64,000 nucleotides of DNA. Source: Lachancea dasiensis (taxonomy: Eukaryota; Ascomycota; Saccharomycetes; Saccharomycetales; Saccharomycetaceae). Positions 52,795 through 62,300 of this stretch are shown piece after piece. Made by a program: the position numbers and the translations under genes. The notes beneath the pieces were generated by a model that had not been told where the DNA came from, searched no databases, and saw nothing but the letters and a program-made list of their open reading frames with translations. The stretch lies in assembly GCA_900074725.1 (NCBI GenBank), contig LT598458.1:868001-932000 (forward strand), written 5' to 3'. Every line of letters begins with the position of its first letter. Position 1 is the first letter of the stretch.

Positions 52795-53205
52795 TTAAAT
52801 GTCGGAAGGAGAGTGTCTGTAGTCAGTCTTTTTCGATATCGATTCCACCGGGCTGGAGTGGGCCGGATCCCGTTGCTTCAGATAGTCACAGACCCACTCT
52901 TCCACCAAAAGCCCCAAAGTGACTAGCGCCGTTTCGTCAAAACAGTTGATCAGGTGCGGATATTTTTGCACCACCAGCTGAGTCGCATAGTAATGTAGCA
53001 CCTTCAGATCTATCTGGGGCATGAGATCGCCAGTGTAGACGCCGTCCCGCTTATCGGCGCTGGCGGCTAATTCCAAGTCTTCCCTGGACTTGAAAGGAAT
53101 GGGAACCAGGTTGTTGACCTTCTGAGACAGGATCTCGTCAGCGCTCACCTTGCGGCCAAAATGCTCGACCAAATCACTGCATGCCTCGTAGATCGACCGA
53201 TCCAT
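52795..53205 (-). CDS. RRN10: RRN10, Pol I upstream activation factor subunit
   Basis: 136 residues (yeast Rrn10 145). It is part of UAF, which with Rrn5, Rrn9 and Uaf30 binds the rDNA promoter for RNA polymerase I. The whole length matches Rrn10: MDRSIYEACSDLVEHFG, VNNLVPIPFKSRED, DLKVLHYYATQLVVQKYPHL and INCFDETALVTLGLLVEEWV, ending in KTDYRHSP. NCL1 starts about 320 bases downstream of its stop on the same strand, as in YBL024W-YBL025W. Confidence 0.95.
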   Translation of the reverse strand: MDRSIYEACSDLVEHFGRKVSADEILSQKVNNLVPIPFKSREDLELAASADKRDGVYTGDLMPQIDLKVLHYYATQLVVQKYPHLINCFDETALVTLGLLVEEWVCDYLKQRDPAHSSPVESISKKTDYRHSPSDI

Positions 53206-54541
53206 TGCCGATGCCTCTTTGAGACCAGCGTGAACTGGTGCAATATCGAGATGTCAAACGCCAGAGGTAATATATACAGTTGTTCCCAGACCCAGCATTC
53301 GTCCAAAGTGATATCCTATGGACCCGGCACCTTCGAAGCATCTGGCGAGCGGTGGAGTTCTCCAGTAAGCCCACGAATACCATTACAGAGGGGGAGGGGG
53401 CTGGGTCTGTGCGAGCTACGGGCGACTACCTGCTTTGTTCGAGTTAATCCGAAAAAAAAACTGCAAGTTTTGCCAGGGCCCCTAGGATTCGTCCGGCCGT
53501 TTAATCACATATACGCTGGAAACCAAAACCCAACAGATGGTGGTCGTGGTCTGGTGCTGTTTGACAGGGTGGGGAGCTGCATACTAGCAACCATCAGCAG
53601 CGTGTCAGAATAGTACAAAGTGATGCCAGCAACGTCAGTAAAACAAGAAACGAGGTGAATCACCCATAGACACAGTCGCTACGTAGAGACGCCTTCCTTC
53701 GGCCAGACGTCTCCAAAAACACATCGAGTCATCCTTCAGCCAAAAAGAATGGTACGGTTCCAGAAGATCCACTTTCCAATGGAATAGAGTCAAGGCCCAC
53801 CACACTAAAGCGCCCTAAGACGCTTCGCCGAGGACAGGTGTAATCCCAGCCGCCTCCATCACGGGTTGCTCCTGCTGTGCTGGATTAAACTCCCCTTCAG
53901 CTGTTTGAAGCACGTGAGAAGGGTTAACCCTGTAAGAGTACCCACTTCTACCATTGCCGTAACAGGGCACAAGACGGACTTCTCACATCTTGCCCCCGAC
54001 AGCCCGCAAGGATCGATTGAATGCCGGGGCACGTCGACTCGTTTGTGGCTGATGCCAAGTCGTGCTACAAGCACATGACCAAAGATCACATGCTCTTGGT
54101 GCAGACACGTCCGACCGTAGGGTTCGAACCCAGGTCGAAAACTCCGGGATCCACAGTTCCGCTACCGACCGTAACAGTGAGAAAATGAGTTGTTCTTAGG
54201 GTACCCAAGGTGCTGGAAAGTCAGATGACGGGGAAGACGGTAGGTTAGAAGCAGTAGCTGAGGAAGGGTGAAGCTGGCGGGCGACGACTCCTGCAGCCCC
54301 CGGCTTGTTTTGAGACTCTATACACGCGCCTATTCATCGGAATCGGACGTTTGGCGAGGGAAGGAGGGCTATTGAGACTCGGGAACTGGAGGATCACTGT
54401 GCACGGTGGTGGATTCGTGCTCATCGCTGTACCTTGGCTGTGACGGCTGTGGATATATGGCAGAGGACGCACGCACACTGGCGACTGACTGGTCCAGAAG
54501 AGTGGTGAGAGTAGTATTTGGCGTTCCTTCGAGTGTCTAGC
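53206..54541. other. divergent intergenic region, RRN10/YER137C-like
   Basis: 1.3 kb. The frame at 53161-53613 has a CTC/ATG start inside RRN10 antisense and no recognisable content. A palindromic element near 54.1 kb is listed separately. I looked for SCR1, RPR1, U6 and other stable RNAs and recognised none. Confidence 0.5.
54111..54173. other. palindrome with B-box core between direct repeats
   Basis: GGGTTCGAACCC at 54120-54131 is a perfect 12-base palindrome and equals a Pol III B box. It is flanked by CCGACCGTA at 54111-54119, repeated at 54165-54173. On the minus strand CGACC...GGTCG can also pair around the palindrome, forming a hairpin. No tRNA cloverleaf closes on either strand. It may be a Pol III factor site, another protein's binding site, or a tRNA relic. 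Confidence 0.5.
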
Positions 54542-54985
54542 ATGGAGGCCCAACCAGATCCGGCGCAGGTTTCGCAGGCCGTAGATGCATTGGCTCGATC
54601 GATCCTGGCACAACGTATCCAGACGCACAAAGACAAGCCGGAGCGTCTACGGAAGCTGGAGTTCTTCAAACAGCAGTTTGATGCACTGCTGCTCGCGCAG
54701 CACAACATCGACGGGAAGACTGGTCCAAAGATGAGCCTCGACGTAGCACGGCTCGATTCTGAGCTGCAGCAAGGGCTGACCACTCTCGAGCGCGACGGGG
54801 GCCAATACGTGCTTCTGCCTTTGTCGCCAGGTGCTGGTCTGCCGCAAGGTCCAGCTGGGGACGCAAAGTCCACGTTTGGGTCTTCCAAGAAGAAAAAGAA
54901 GAGCAAGCTGTCGTGCTCGTTTTGTAACACACAGGGCCACACCCGCGCACATTGCGAGAAGAGAAAACTCGCACCCAAACCGTAA
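54542..54985 (+). CDS. small zinc-knuckle protein, probable YER137C orthologue
   Basis: 147 residues from the ATG at 54542; the frame extends eight codons upstream but only to TTG. The N-terminal two-thirds is helical (VSQAVDALARSILAQR, LRKLEFFKQQFDALLLAQ). A Lys run KKKKKSK precedes a CCHC zinc knuckle with C125, C128, H133 and C138, and a basic end. Zinc knuckles of this kind usually bind single-stranded nucleic acid or protein partners. I do not know its role. The assignment to YER137C (148 residues) is inferred from length and from position: YER137C is convergent with GDI1 in S. cerevisiae, and here the gene faces LSM2 and GDI1. Confidence 0.75.
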   Translation: MEAQPDPAQVSQAVDALARSILAQRIQTHKDKPERLRKLEFFKQQFDALLLAQHNIDGKTGPKMSLDVARLDSELQQGLTTLERDGGQYVLLPLSPGAGLPQGPAGDAKSTFGSSKKKKKSKLSCSFCNTQGHTRAHCEKRKLAPKP

Positions 54986-55147
54986 CTGGCCCCGATACGT
55001 CGATCGCGATAGTCGTTTGAGTTTGTGCTAAATCAGCCTCTCCGGCATTTGTTGACGTCTTCCGTCGTTATTAAGTTTTCTGCTTAGCTGTGTTGGTTCC
55101 TATACTGTACATACACGCATTCCGCCCAAATGCTTCTTCGGTTCAGC

Positions 55148-55502
55148 TCAGTTTTTGGAGCTCATCGCCTCCCTTCTGGCAGCGTCCTGCAGCAAATTGG
55201 TGTCTACCATGTTCTTGTTGAGATACACGTATCTGACTGTCGAACCTCTAATGAAAATATTCCTCACGGACGATAGATGAGGATATTTGCTGGCATCTGA
55301 GCACTCTATGTTATCCAGTTTCAGGTTCAAGAATTGATCCACAGACTTCAAGGTGCCCTTCAATTCTATGTCATTTTTAAGCTGCAATGGTTAGTACTCG
55401 AAATGTCGCGTTCCTTCATTCCCACATGCAAGTGCCTTTCTAACGTACCTCGACTGTAACCTCTTGGTCTACCAAAGTCTTAAAAAACGAGAAAAAGAGC
55501 AT
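55148..55502 (-). CDS. LSM2: LSM2, Sm-like RNA-binding protein (spliced)
   Basis: 95 residues, the same length as yeast Lsm2, a ring subunit of Lsm1-7 (mRNA decay) and Lsm2-8 (U6 snRNA). Exon 1 is 55449-55502 (MLFFSFFKTLVDQEVTVE) and exon 2 is 55148-55381 (LKNDIELKGTLKSVDQFLN, then SSVRNIFIRGSTVRYV and LLQDAARREA). The 67-base intron has donor GTACGT, branch point TACTAAC at 55390-55396 and acceptor CAG. Sm motif 2 is IFIRGSTVRYV. An in-frame ATG inside the intron makes a false unspliced start. S. cerevisiae LSM2 also has an intron near the 5' end. Confidence 0.95.
55382..55448 (-). other. LSM2 intron
   Basis: Donor GTACGT, perfect TACTAAC, and acceptor TTGCAG only about ten bases beyond the branch adenosine, a short spacing for yeast introns. 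Confidence 0.9.
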
Positions 55503-55777
55503 TGGACCTTAGGACTTCTATGGCTTCAAGGAACTCATTGTTGGCTGTACAGTTGCTCAAGTTGCATAATGATATATAAATTTATCGAACTTGCTCATTA
55601 AACACGAGCGTGCATCGACTTGATATTCGTCTAGTTCATCAGTTTGAACCCTATGACCAGTAAGAGCTGCCCCGAGAAACCTCGTTCAACGACTTTTGAA
55701 AGAAGCTTCAATATCGCAATATAGCTTAAACATATTCGAGATAATAAGTCATACTTATTCGAGTTATATAATCATAC

Positions 55778-57121
55778 TTATTCGTCTTCCTCATCCTCCT
55801 GTGATCTCTTCTTCAAGACTAATGGATGGCCCGTGACCCTGAAGTAGATATCCTTGACATCATCAGTCATGGATTCAAAGTGGGAAGATGAATCGTAAGA
55901 TCTTGATAGATAAACATTGTCGGCAGCACCGCTTTCCTTGGGCTCAAATAATTCTGCAATTCCCATGAATCTTTCTTCAATGGACCCTAATAGTTTGAAG
56001 GCTGGCTCCAATTCGATGTGAGGTTTATCGGTTTCAATGATGGTAGAAACAATAGCAAGATAATGCCCCTTTGCAACGACATTATGAGAATCAGACATCA
56101 CTGCGACGTAGATGTCGTTTTGTCTGCCAACCTGCGATTGGGGAATGATAAGCTGTACGGAGTCTGCATTGCCCGTATTGGGCACTGGGTGCTTCAACAC
56201 ACAAATGGCTCTGATAACCTTCTGGCCAGTAGATTTGCACTTTTCTGGAAAGTAGGTGGGGTCGGCAATTACCACAGGGGCCCTCGCAGTACCTTCCTTA
56301 GTGGTGACACCTTCGAACTTTCCGTCTTCTCCATAAAGAACTTTCTCTACGGGAGTGTTCAACATATACGTTCCGCCATAAATAGCAGATAAACGTGCAA
56401 AACCCTGAGGTAGCTCACCCAACCCATACAATGGGTATAAATATGGCGATTTGCCGTAGCGAGCTACACTTTGTAGGTACAGCACAATCCTCTCAAAAGA
56501 CGATCTCGCAGGCTGCTGCAAGTAGTCGTCGTTGGTCCAAAGAGCCATAGAATGGCCGATAAAGTCCTTGGTAGAGGCCCCAAGTCCAAATTTATAGTAT
56601 ACCTCATCCATGGTGTTCTTGTCCAGGTCCAGACCTTGGTGCGTTCTCAAATTGTCCTCCTGATACTCTCCAATCCATTCCAAGAAACGCTTCATGCGTC
56701 TCTTCTCGAAAATTCCCATCAGAGGAGACGAGATGGCCTCGAGCTCGTTCGCGGGCACCTTGTATATCTTGCCCTTATTGTACACATAAGACCCCGCAAC
56801 CTGCTTGAAATCGATATAACGAGTTACGTCCGTATGCACCAGAATTTTGGTCAGTTCACCATCCGCCATTAAAAACTTTGGAATCAAATCCACGCTCCAG
56901 TCGCGGTCTCTGCCGAATTTGGTCTCAATTTCATCCTTGCTGACCGGGTTTTGCTTGAACTTCTGGTAAAGTTGCGACAGCGCAACTGATGCGCTCTCAC
57001 CTCCGTAATGATCCTGTTTGTCGATGTGAAGCACTTTTTTGCCATCTACGGACAGCAAGCCTGATAAAATACATTCGGTCAAACCTGTTCCCAGAACGAT
57101 AACGTCGTATTCCTCATCCAT
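55778..57121 (-). CDS. GDI1: GDI1, Rab GDP-dissociation inhibitor
   Basis: 447 residues (yeast Gdi1 451). It extracts GDP-bound Rab proteins from membranes and recycles them. The N-terminal dinucleotide-fold motif is VLGTGLTECILSGLLS. The conserved Rab-binding segments are HIDKQDHYGGESASV and YPLYGLGELPQGFARLSAIYGGTYML, with MTDDVKDIYFRVTG near the end. The C-terminus is acidic and Gln-rich (RSQEDEEDE). Start ATG at 57121. In S. cerevisiae it is YER136W, beside YER134C and YER137C, both represented in this window. Confidence 0.97.
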   Translation of the reverse strand: MDEEYDVIVLGTGLTECILSGLLSVDGKKVLHIDKQDHYGGESASVALSQLYQKFKQNPVSKDEIETKFGRDRDWSVDLIPKFLMADGELTKILVHTDVTRYIDFKQVAGSYVYNKGKIYKVPANELEAISSPLMGIFEKRRMKRFLEWIGEYQEDNLRTHQGLDLDKNTMDEVYYKFGLGASTKDFIGHSMALWTNDDYLQQPARSSFERIVLYLQSVARYGKSPYLYPLYGLGELPQGFARLSAIYGGTYMLNTPVEKVLYGEDGKFEGVTTKEGTARAPVVIADPTYFPEKCKSTGQKVIRAICVLKHPVPNTGNADSVQLIIPQSQVGRQNDIYVAVMSDSHNVVAKGHYLAIVSTIIETDKPHIELEPAFKLLGSIEERFMGIAELFEPKESGAADNVYLSRSYDSSSHFESMTDDVKDIYFRVTGHPLVLKKRSQEDEEDE

Positions 57122-57148
57122 TATCGATACTCCTGATGTTACTGAAAG

Positions 57149-57640
57149 ATGGTGGCTGATATAACGCGGTCTGTCGAGATAGATGCGTTTAGGGTAGAGA
57201 ATACAAAATCATTGAGGAGTTCACTCAACTTGCTGCCGTATAATTTGAGATTTGCAATAATTGATCATGGTCACGTGTTGTGTATTGACGACGGTAAAAT
57301 GGAAATCCTAATATCTGTGAAGAGCACCAAAAGTTCAATGTTATCCTAGGAGCGAGCTTGCGTCAGTAGTATTCAACGTGCTTAACTGTTTGTTCAAACG
57401 TCTGGCGATTTCGTCTGACGGAAATCGCTCATTACATCATGAGTACTCGATAAACAATCTGAGCTACTTAAAGCGGCTTCCGGCAGTCTCGCCATGAATA
57501 CTTGGGCTGCAAATATTGTCCATATCTGGAGCATACGGCTTAAACAAAATTTTGACGGAAATGATTTGGGTTCAAGTGGGGGCTTTATCATCAAAGAATT
57601 CCACTCCAAGGGTGGATCTTTGAATTGGTGGTTGGCTTGA
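57149..57640 (+). pseudogene. frame-interrupted coding stretch beside GDI1 (unknown protein)
   Basis: Three overlapping open stretches on the plus strand: an ATG frame 57149-57349, a second in another frame from about 57321 to 57497, and a third back in the first frame, open from about 57444 and with an ATG at 57494, to 57640. Each looks like protein, with hydrophobic strands and no low complexity (for example FAIIDHGHVLCID, EYSINNLSYLKRL, IVHIWSIRLKQNF). No donor/TACTAAC/acceptor set joins them. Two opposite one-base indels in an ancestral gene of about 160 codons would explain the pattern. The middle and end weakly recall RecA-fold Rad51 paralogues such as Psy3, too weak to name. Sequencing error or decay are equally possible. 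Confidence 0.45.
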
Positions 57641-57752
57641 GTGACTGTCTACGATATATACATACAACCCGCTACTCCTCTGGATTCCATTGGTTCGTTA
57701 TTCGCCTTTTACCTTCTTGGTTTACTGTAGTCGCGAATATCACTTTGTAATA

Positions 57753-58275
57753 TTAAGACACCATATTGACGCTCATTATAGTGCAACCCAACTTTGTCAA
57801 AACTAGACCACTTCCATCTGGTAGTCCTGGAATACAGGATCCAATTGCCTGTTTCTTTCTAGCGCATTCGGGTGCTACAGTTAGTTGGTTTCCGGTGGTC
57901 TCACTAACAGTTTTAACATACAGTTCAAATAGAGCGTGGAAGGCTTCAAAAACTGCAGGATCGAAAGCGGAAACTGCAGTCTTTAGCTCATCTGAGCGGT
58001 TTTTTTATCGGAAGCTTGTTCTGGATCCTCTTGTCATATTTGGCTACAAGCTTCGACGATGAGTCATGTTGGTGTTGTAGGTCAAAAGACGATAGGCGTG
58101 GATGCAGGAAGATGTCTACCCCAGTTTGTATATAATATCTTTTCAGTATTTGGCCTTGTCGCGTTGCACCTTTTCTTGCGCCCGACGGCTTCGCCTTGTC
58201 AAGTCTTCTGTCGTAAGGTGGCATGCTGGGAAATAGATACCTAGAGATATCCTTACTAAGCTTTTCCTCACTCAA
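57753..58275 (-). pseudogene. frame-interrupted coding stretch between GDI1 and NNF1 (unknown protein)
   Basis: Two protein-like open stretches on the minus strand that meet in register +1. The first runs from upstream of 58275 to a TGA at 57988-57990 (basic, with ISRYLFPSMPPYDRRLDKA and GARKGATRQGQILKRYY). The second is open across that point to a TAA at 57753-57755 (ELKTAVSAFDPAVFEAFHALFELYV). The first stretch has no ATG until codon 18 of the 58275 frame. A run of seven A lies just before the junction. Options are a decayed gene, a sequence error in the A run, or programmed +1 frameshifting. I do not recognise the protein. Confidence 0.45.
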
Positions 58276-58631
58276 CCTCTCGGATGCCTTGGAACTCGTT
58301 CGAAGATCGAAACGACCGAAGAATATTATTTATCTATATCGACACCGCTATTTTGCTCAATGGATGATGCGAACTAGCTTGAATTCTTCTTTGTCTAGGC
58401 CACGGGGAACACTCCAGCATCAATGAAGTAATTTGTGAAAGCTAAGATCCATGAATACCAAACACTTAAATAGCCTTTTACACACCTAAACCATGTTTAA
58501 TACTGGTGTATGTGGAAATTCTGTAATTTGTTGTCGGATCGAAGTTTGTTTACAAAAAACTAACATCATCGGTACTTCTGGCCATTGTCAAAAGAAAAAA
58601 CATAAACCTCAGCATCATCGCGTCTTAAGCA
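58276..58631. other. NNF1 upstream region
   Basis: 356 bases. The minus-strand frame of the neighbouring broken gene continues open to about 58334, and a short ATG frame (ATG at 58418-58420) reads toward it, so part of this stretch may also be gene relic. The rest is NNF1 promoter. Confidence 0.4.
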
Positions 58632-59228
58632 ATGACTGAGGGTGTCAGGATACGATATACACGTTTGAATCAAGTGTGTAGAAAAGCTCTACAACAAGCG
58701 GTGAACAAAGTTCAAAATTGGGACAAGTTAGCATCATGTTTTCCGGAGTATAGCAGATTAGAACCTGGGGCTAAAAATATCAGTACGTGCCAAAAGCAAG
58801 TGGTTGATTTTTGGATGGAACTTTCTAAGCGAGAATTCGAAGAGATCTTTAGCGAGCGGGACATTGAAAACAAGTTGAATGATCTTGATGACCTGATTTC
58901 CGACGCTAAGGCGACCCACTCAACCTTCAAGCCCGGACATGATAGTATGGCTTGCATTGACAAACTTTCCCCAAAGCAATTGATTAGTGGTAATATACAT
59001 GACTCTCGTTTAAAGCTGCTGGACCAGCTAGACGATCGGTTGTCAAAAGTGACCGATGTCAATAACACCTTGGAAGATGAACTGCGGCAGCTGCAAGAAA
59101 CGTTGCAACTGGAAGTAACGCAGCTAGATGATATGTACGACAGATGTCTAGGTCAAGAAACCAACTCCTATGACGAAGTTCTAGAACAAGGTTGGCGCGA
59201 TATGCTTTTAGAGCTGCGTGAAGGATAA
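58632..59228 (+). CDS. NNF1: NNF1, MIND kinetochore complex subunit
   Basis: 198 residues (yeast Nnf1 201). With Mtw1, Nsl1 and Dsn1 it forms MIND, which links the inner kinetochore to Ndc80. Matching blocks are GVRIRYTRLNQVCRKALQQA, VQNWDKLASCFPEY, CQKQVVDFWMELSKREFEEI and the coiled-coil end with LDQLDDRLSKVTDVNNTLEDEL and WRDMLLEL. In S. cerevisiae it is YJR112W, so this marks a breakpoint after the YER block. It is convergent with EDE1 (119 bases between stops). Confidence 0.94.
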   Translation: MTEGVRIRYTRLNQVCRKALQQAVNKVQNWDKLASCFPEYSRLEPGAKNISTCQKQVVDFWMELSKREFEEIFSERDIENKLNDLDDLISDAKATHSTFKPGHDSMACIDKLSPKQLISGNIHDSRLKLLDQLDDRLSKVTDVNNTLEDELRQLQETLQLEVTQLDDMYDRCLGQETNSYDEVLEQGWRDMLLELREG

Positions 59229-59347
59229 GAGGCTTGAAGCGTGTTGTTCTAGTAGAGTTTCGTCGTCTTTCCTGTTTAAACAAAATGACATGTACAAGTA
59301 AAAAGTGATTCTATATACTAAAAAGTTTATTGGTCAGTACTAATGCC

Positions 59348-62300
59348 TCAAGAGCTGTCCAGTAGGTAGTTTGTAGCTGCTCCGAGATCCCAGTTGCAGG
59401 CTTCGAGCGCCTTTGTGGCTTCTTCGACCGAAAATCCCATGCTTCCAAGCTCTTCTACGGCCAAAGACTTTGGAGTAGTAGCAATTCCACGACGGACCGG
59501 TGCTTGGCTGAGCTCAGCAGTCGCTCTGGTGGGAACAGGCTCTTTTATAGGCATAGGCTCCGGGTGAGTCACAGGAACGGAGCCCTGTTGAGAATTTCCA
59601 AATCCAGCGAAAATCTCATCCCACTCATCTGCACCTACCGCAGCAGGATCGGTATCGACATCACTTGCTTGTGGGGCAATTGCGCCTGTAAACCCACCTT
59701 GATTAAGTTCATCGTCCAGATCCTTGTGTTCAATCTGCTCGAAATCCTCTTGAAAGTCATTACCATTTGATTCATCGACATATTCTTCCTCTGGCGCAGC
59801 CTGCTCCAAACCGGCAAACTCATCATCAAATTCTGCATCCTTTTTATTAACAGAAGCCTCTTCGCTGTTGTTCAAAAGAGTCTCTGCGGTGGCACGAGGA
59901 CTTTCGGTAATTGTTACAGGTGCAGCTACGGGCTCTGGGGCGGGCGCTGGTGCGGAAAGAATCCCTCCAGATTGGGGGGGTTCGCTCCTCAACACATCTT
60001 TAGAATCTTCGAAACTATCATCATCTTCCTCAGAGCTGTCACTTTCCTCAATTTCCAATTCCTCAAGTGGCGGGAATTCCTCTTCTCTTTTGTGATCTGT
60101 TGTGGTTGGAGAATTAGGTAGAGGTGCCTCATCTGCCCGCTTTTTTAGAGTTTCAACCTCTGCCCTTTGGTCACTGGAAAAGCCCTGGTCTGTTACGCTT
60201 GCTTTATTTTCTTCATCGACTTTGTTGCTTTGTGCATCCGACCAGCCACCAGGAATCGTATTTTCGACGTTACCTTTGGCCAATTGCTCGTCCAACGAAG
60301 ATTTGTGACCATTTCCAACAACAGGTATAGCCGTCTGTACATCACCAGCTGGATAATCATAAACAGATTGCGGTGGGTTATTTAAGACAGAGGATGTGAC
60401 TGATTCAGTCCGTGGAATTCCATACTCATTCAAATCACCATCAAACCTATCTGCAAGGGCGTGGGCGGCCGTTAGATCGTCGTGAGCATTTCCATCATCG
60501 TCATCTATCTCGGTTTGAGATCCAACCGTAGGCAAGTCTTTATCGAATACATCAGATTCCTGCTTGTTGTCATCATCGTCCTGACCACCTAATCTGGAAT
60601 TTGTAACACTTTCCTCCACAAATTTGGCAATATGATCATCATTTGAAGAAAATTCGTGCTGCCTTTTAACAATGTCATTAGTATTCTCCGGAAGTTCACC
60701 CATGGCAAGCTTCATCTGTCTTTCCGAAAGCTCCTGCACCTTTTGAGCATACTGTAACTGTTGATTCTGGAGCTCTTCGTCTGCTTTTGCAAAATTCTCG
60801 CGCTGCAGATTTAGGTCTCTAAACATATCCTGTAGCTTGGCAATTTCTTGATGATAAACCTGCTCCTGAGTTTGAATTTCCCTATTTCTCGAATCCAATT
60901 CCCTCTCACGTTTACTTAAGTCATTATGTTGGGCTTCCAAAAGTTGGTGTTTGGATTGTAGCTCCCCATGTTGAGTCTCAAGAGTAGACCGATAGTCACT
61001 CAACTCTTTGTGTTTTTGCATGAAAAGACCCAAATGGTGATCTAGGCCCTCCATTTCATTTTTCAGGTTGGCAACAGTCATTTCACTGACTTCTAACTGC
61101 TTGTTGTTAACATCGACCATGGAACGTTCTTGTTTAACCTGCAGCTGTTTTTCATTTAAGTCTGTTTGTAAGGAGGTTGCCAGCGAGTTCAAATTTCCGA
61201 TACTTTCTTTCAGCTTCGAATTTTGTTGTTGGGACTCTTGAAGTTGATGTTGGAGACTTGACAGGGACCCTTGAGCCGCGTGGAAATTGGCTTCCGCAAC
61301 AGCCAACTGTTTCTTCAATTCTTCGGATTCTAGACGTGAAGGCTCTAGCTGAGACTGAATTTGCTCTGTTTCAGCTAGTTCCCGTTCGTAGGAACTACGC
61401 AAAGTTGTCATTCTGGCTTCGATGGAAGCTTTGAGATCATTCATACGTTTGAGCTCTTGTTGAGCCTTTGCTTTCCGCTCACTAACCAAGGTTGCTTGAT
61501 TTGTTAAGGAACCTACCTGGTTAGACAGATTAGCTAGCTCTGTTGTAGCTTGAGAAAGCTGTAAAGAGGCATCACCATCAGCCGAAGTACCCGCATAACG
61601 GGAGCTTTGAGGCGTAACGGGTGAGAGAAAGTTTGGAACGCTAGGGAGGGAAGATGCCTGTGATGGCTGCTCCGGAAGCGGGAATGCTTCTCGAGGAACA
61701 GAAGAGGCACCACCCTGGGAGGCATTCCGGTTTATTGGTCCTACATTTTCTCCAAGAGTATTGTGCCCCCCGGGTGCAGGAACAGATGAAACATGTGGTT
61801 CGAAAGCTGGCGAAGGCTGTTGGATCGATTGTTGAGGCTGCTGGTATCCACTTGGTGGTGTGAAGTTATTGGCTGGTTGTCTGGTATTAAAAGCTTCGGA
61901 TGAGCTAGCACTTTCCTCTTGTATGATATTCTGTCCAAAGGTAGATGACGGCTGAAATTTCTTGATTCCTACGCCTGAGAACTTTGGAGACTGCACGGAT
62001 TGCCCGGAGCTCATAGTTGTGGTAGAAGCCAAACGCGATGGTTCTGGTTTTGGTGATGAGAAAGAATCATTAAGGGCTAATAAATCCCCCAATGCGCTGG
62101 GGGTCCTTTGTTCCGTAGCTTGCGCGTTCGCGAACATCGGTTTAGTATCTCTCGATGGAATCGATGGCATTTCACCTACAGGGTGATGTGAATGTTGCGA
62201 ATTGTCTGTAGAGTAAAGCCCCAAGGCTGGGGATTGCAATATTTGATTTGGAACCACGTCTGGTAATTCCACCCCACTCTTTTTCTTTTGGAGTAAAAAC

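Noticed and set aside
54111-54173. tRNA gene suggested by the B-box GGTTCGAACCC
   Set aside because: Tried both strands: no acceptor stem, no D arm and no anticodon arm could be closed, so it is listed only as a palindromic element.
57753-58275. Antizyme OAZ1 or telomerase subunit EST3, the known yeast +1-frameshift genes
   Set aside because: Neither protein's sequence as I know it resembles the two stretches, and the shift site differs from the known heptamers.
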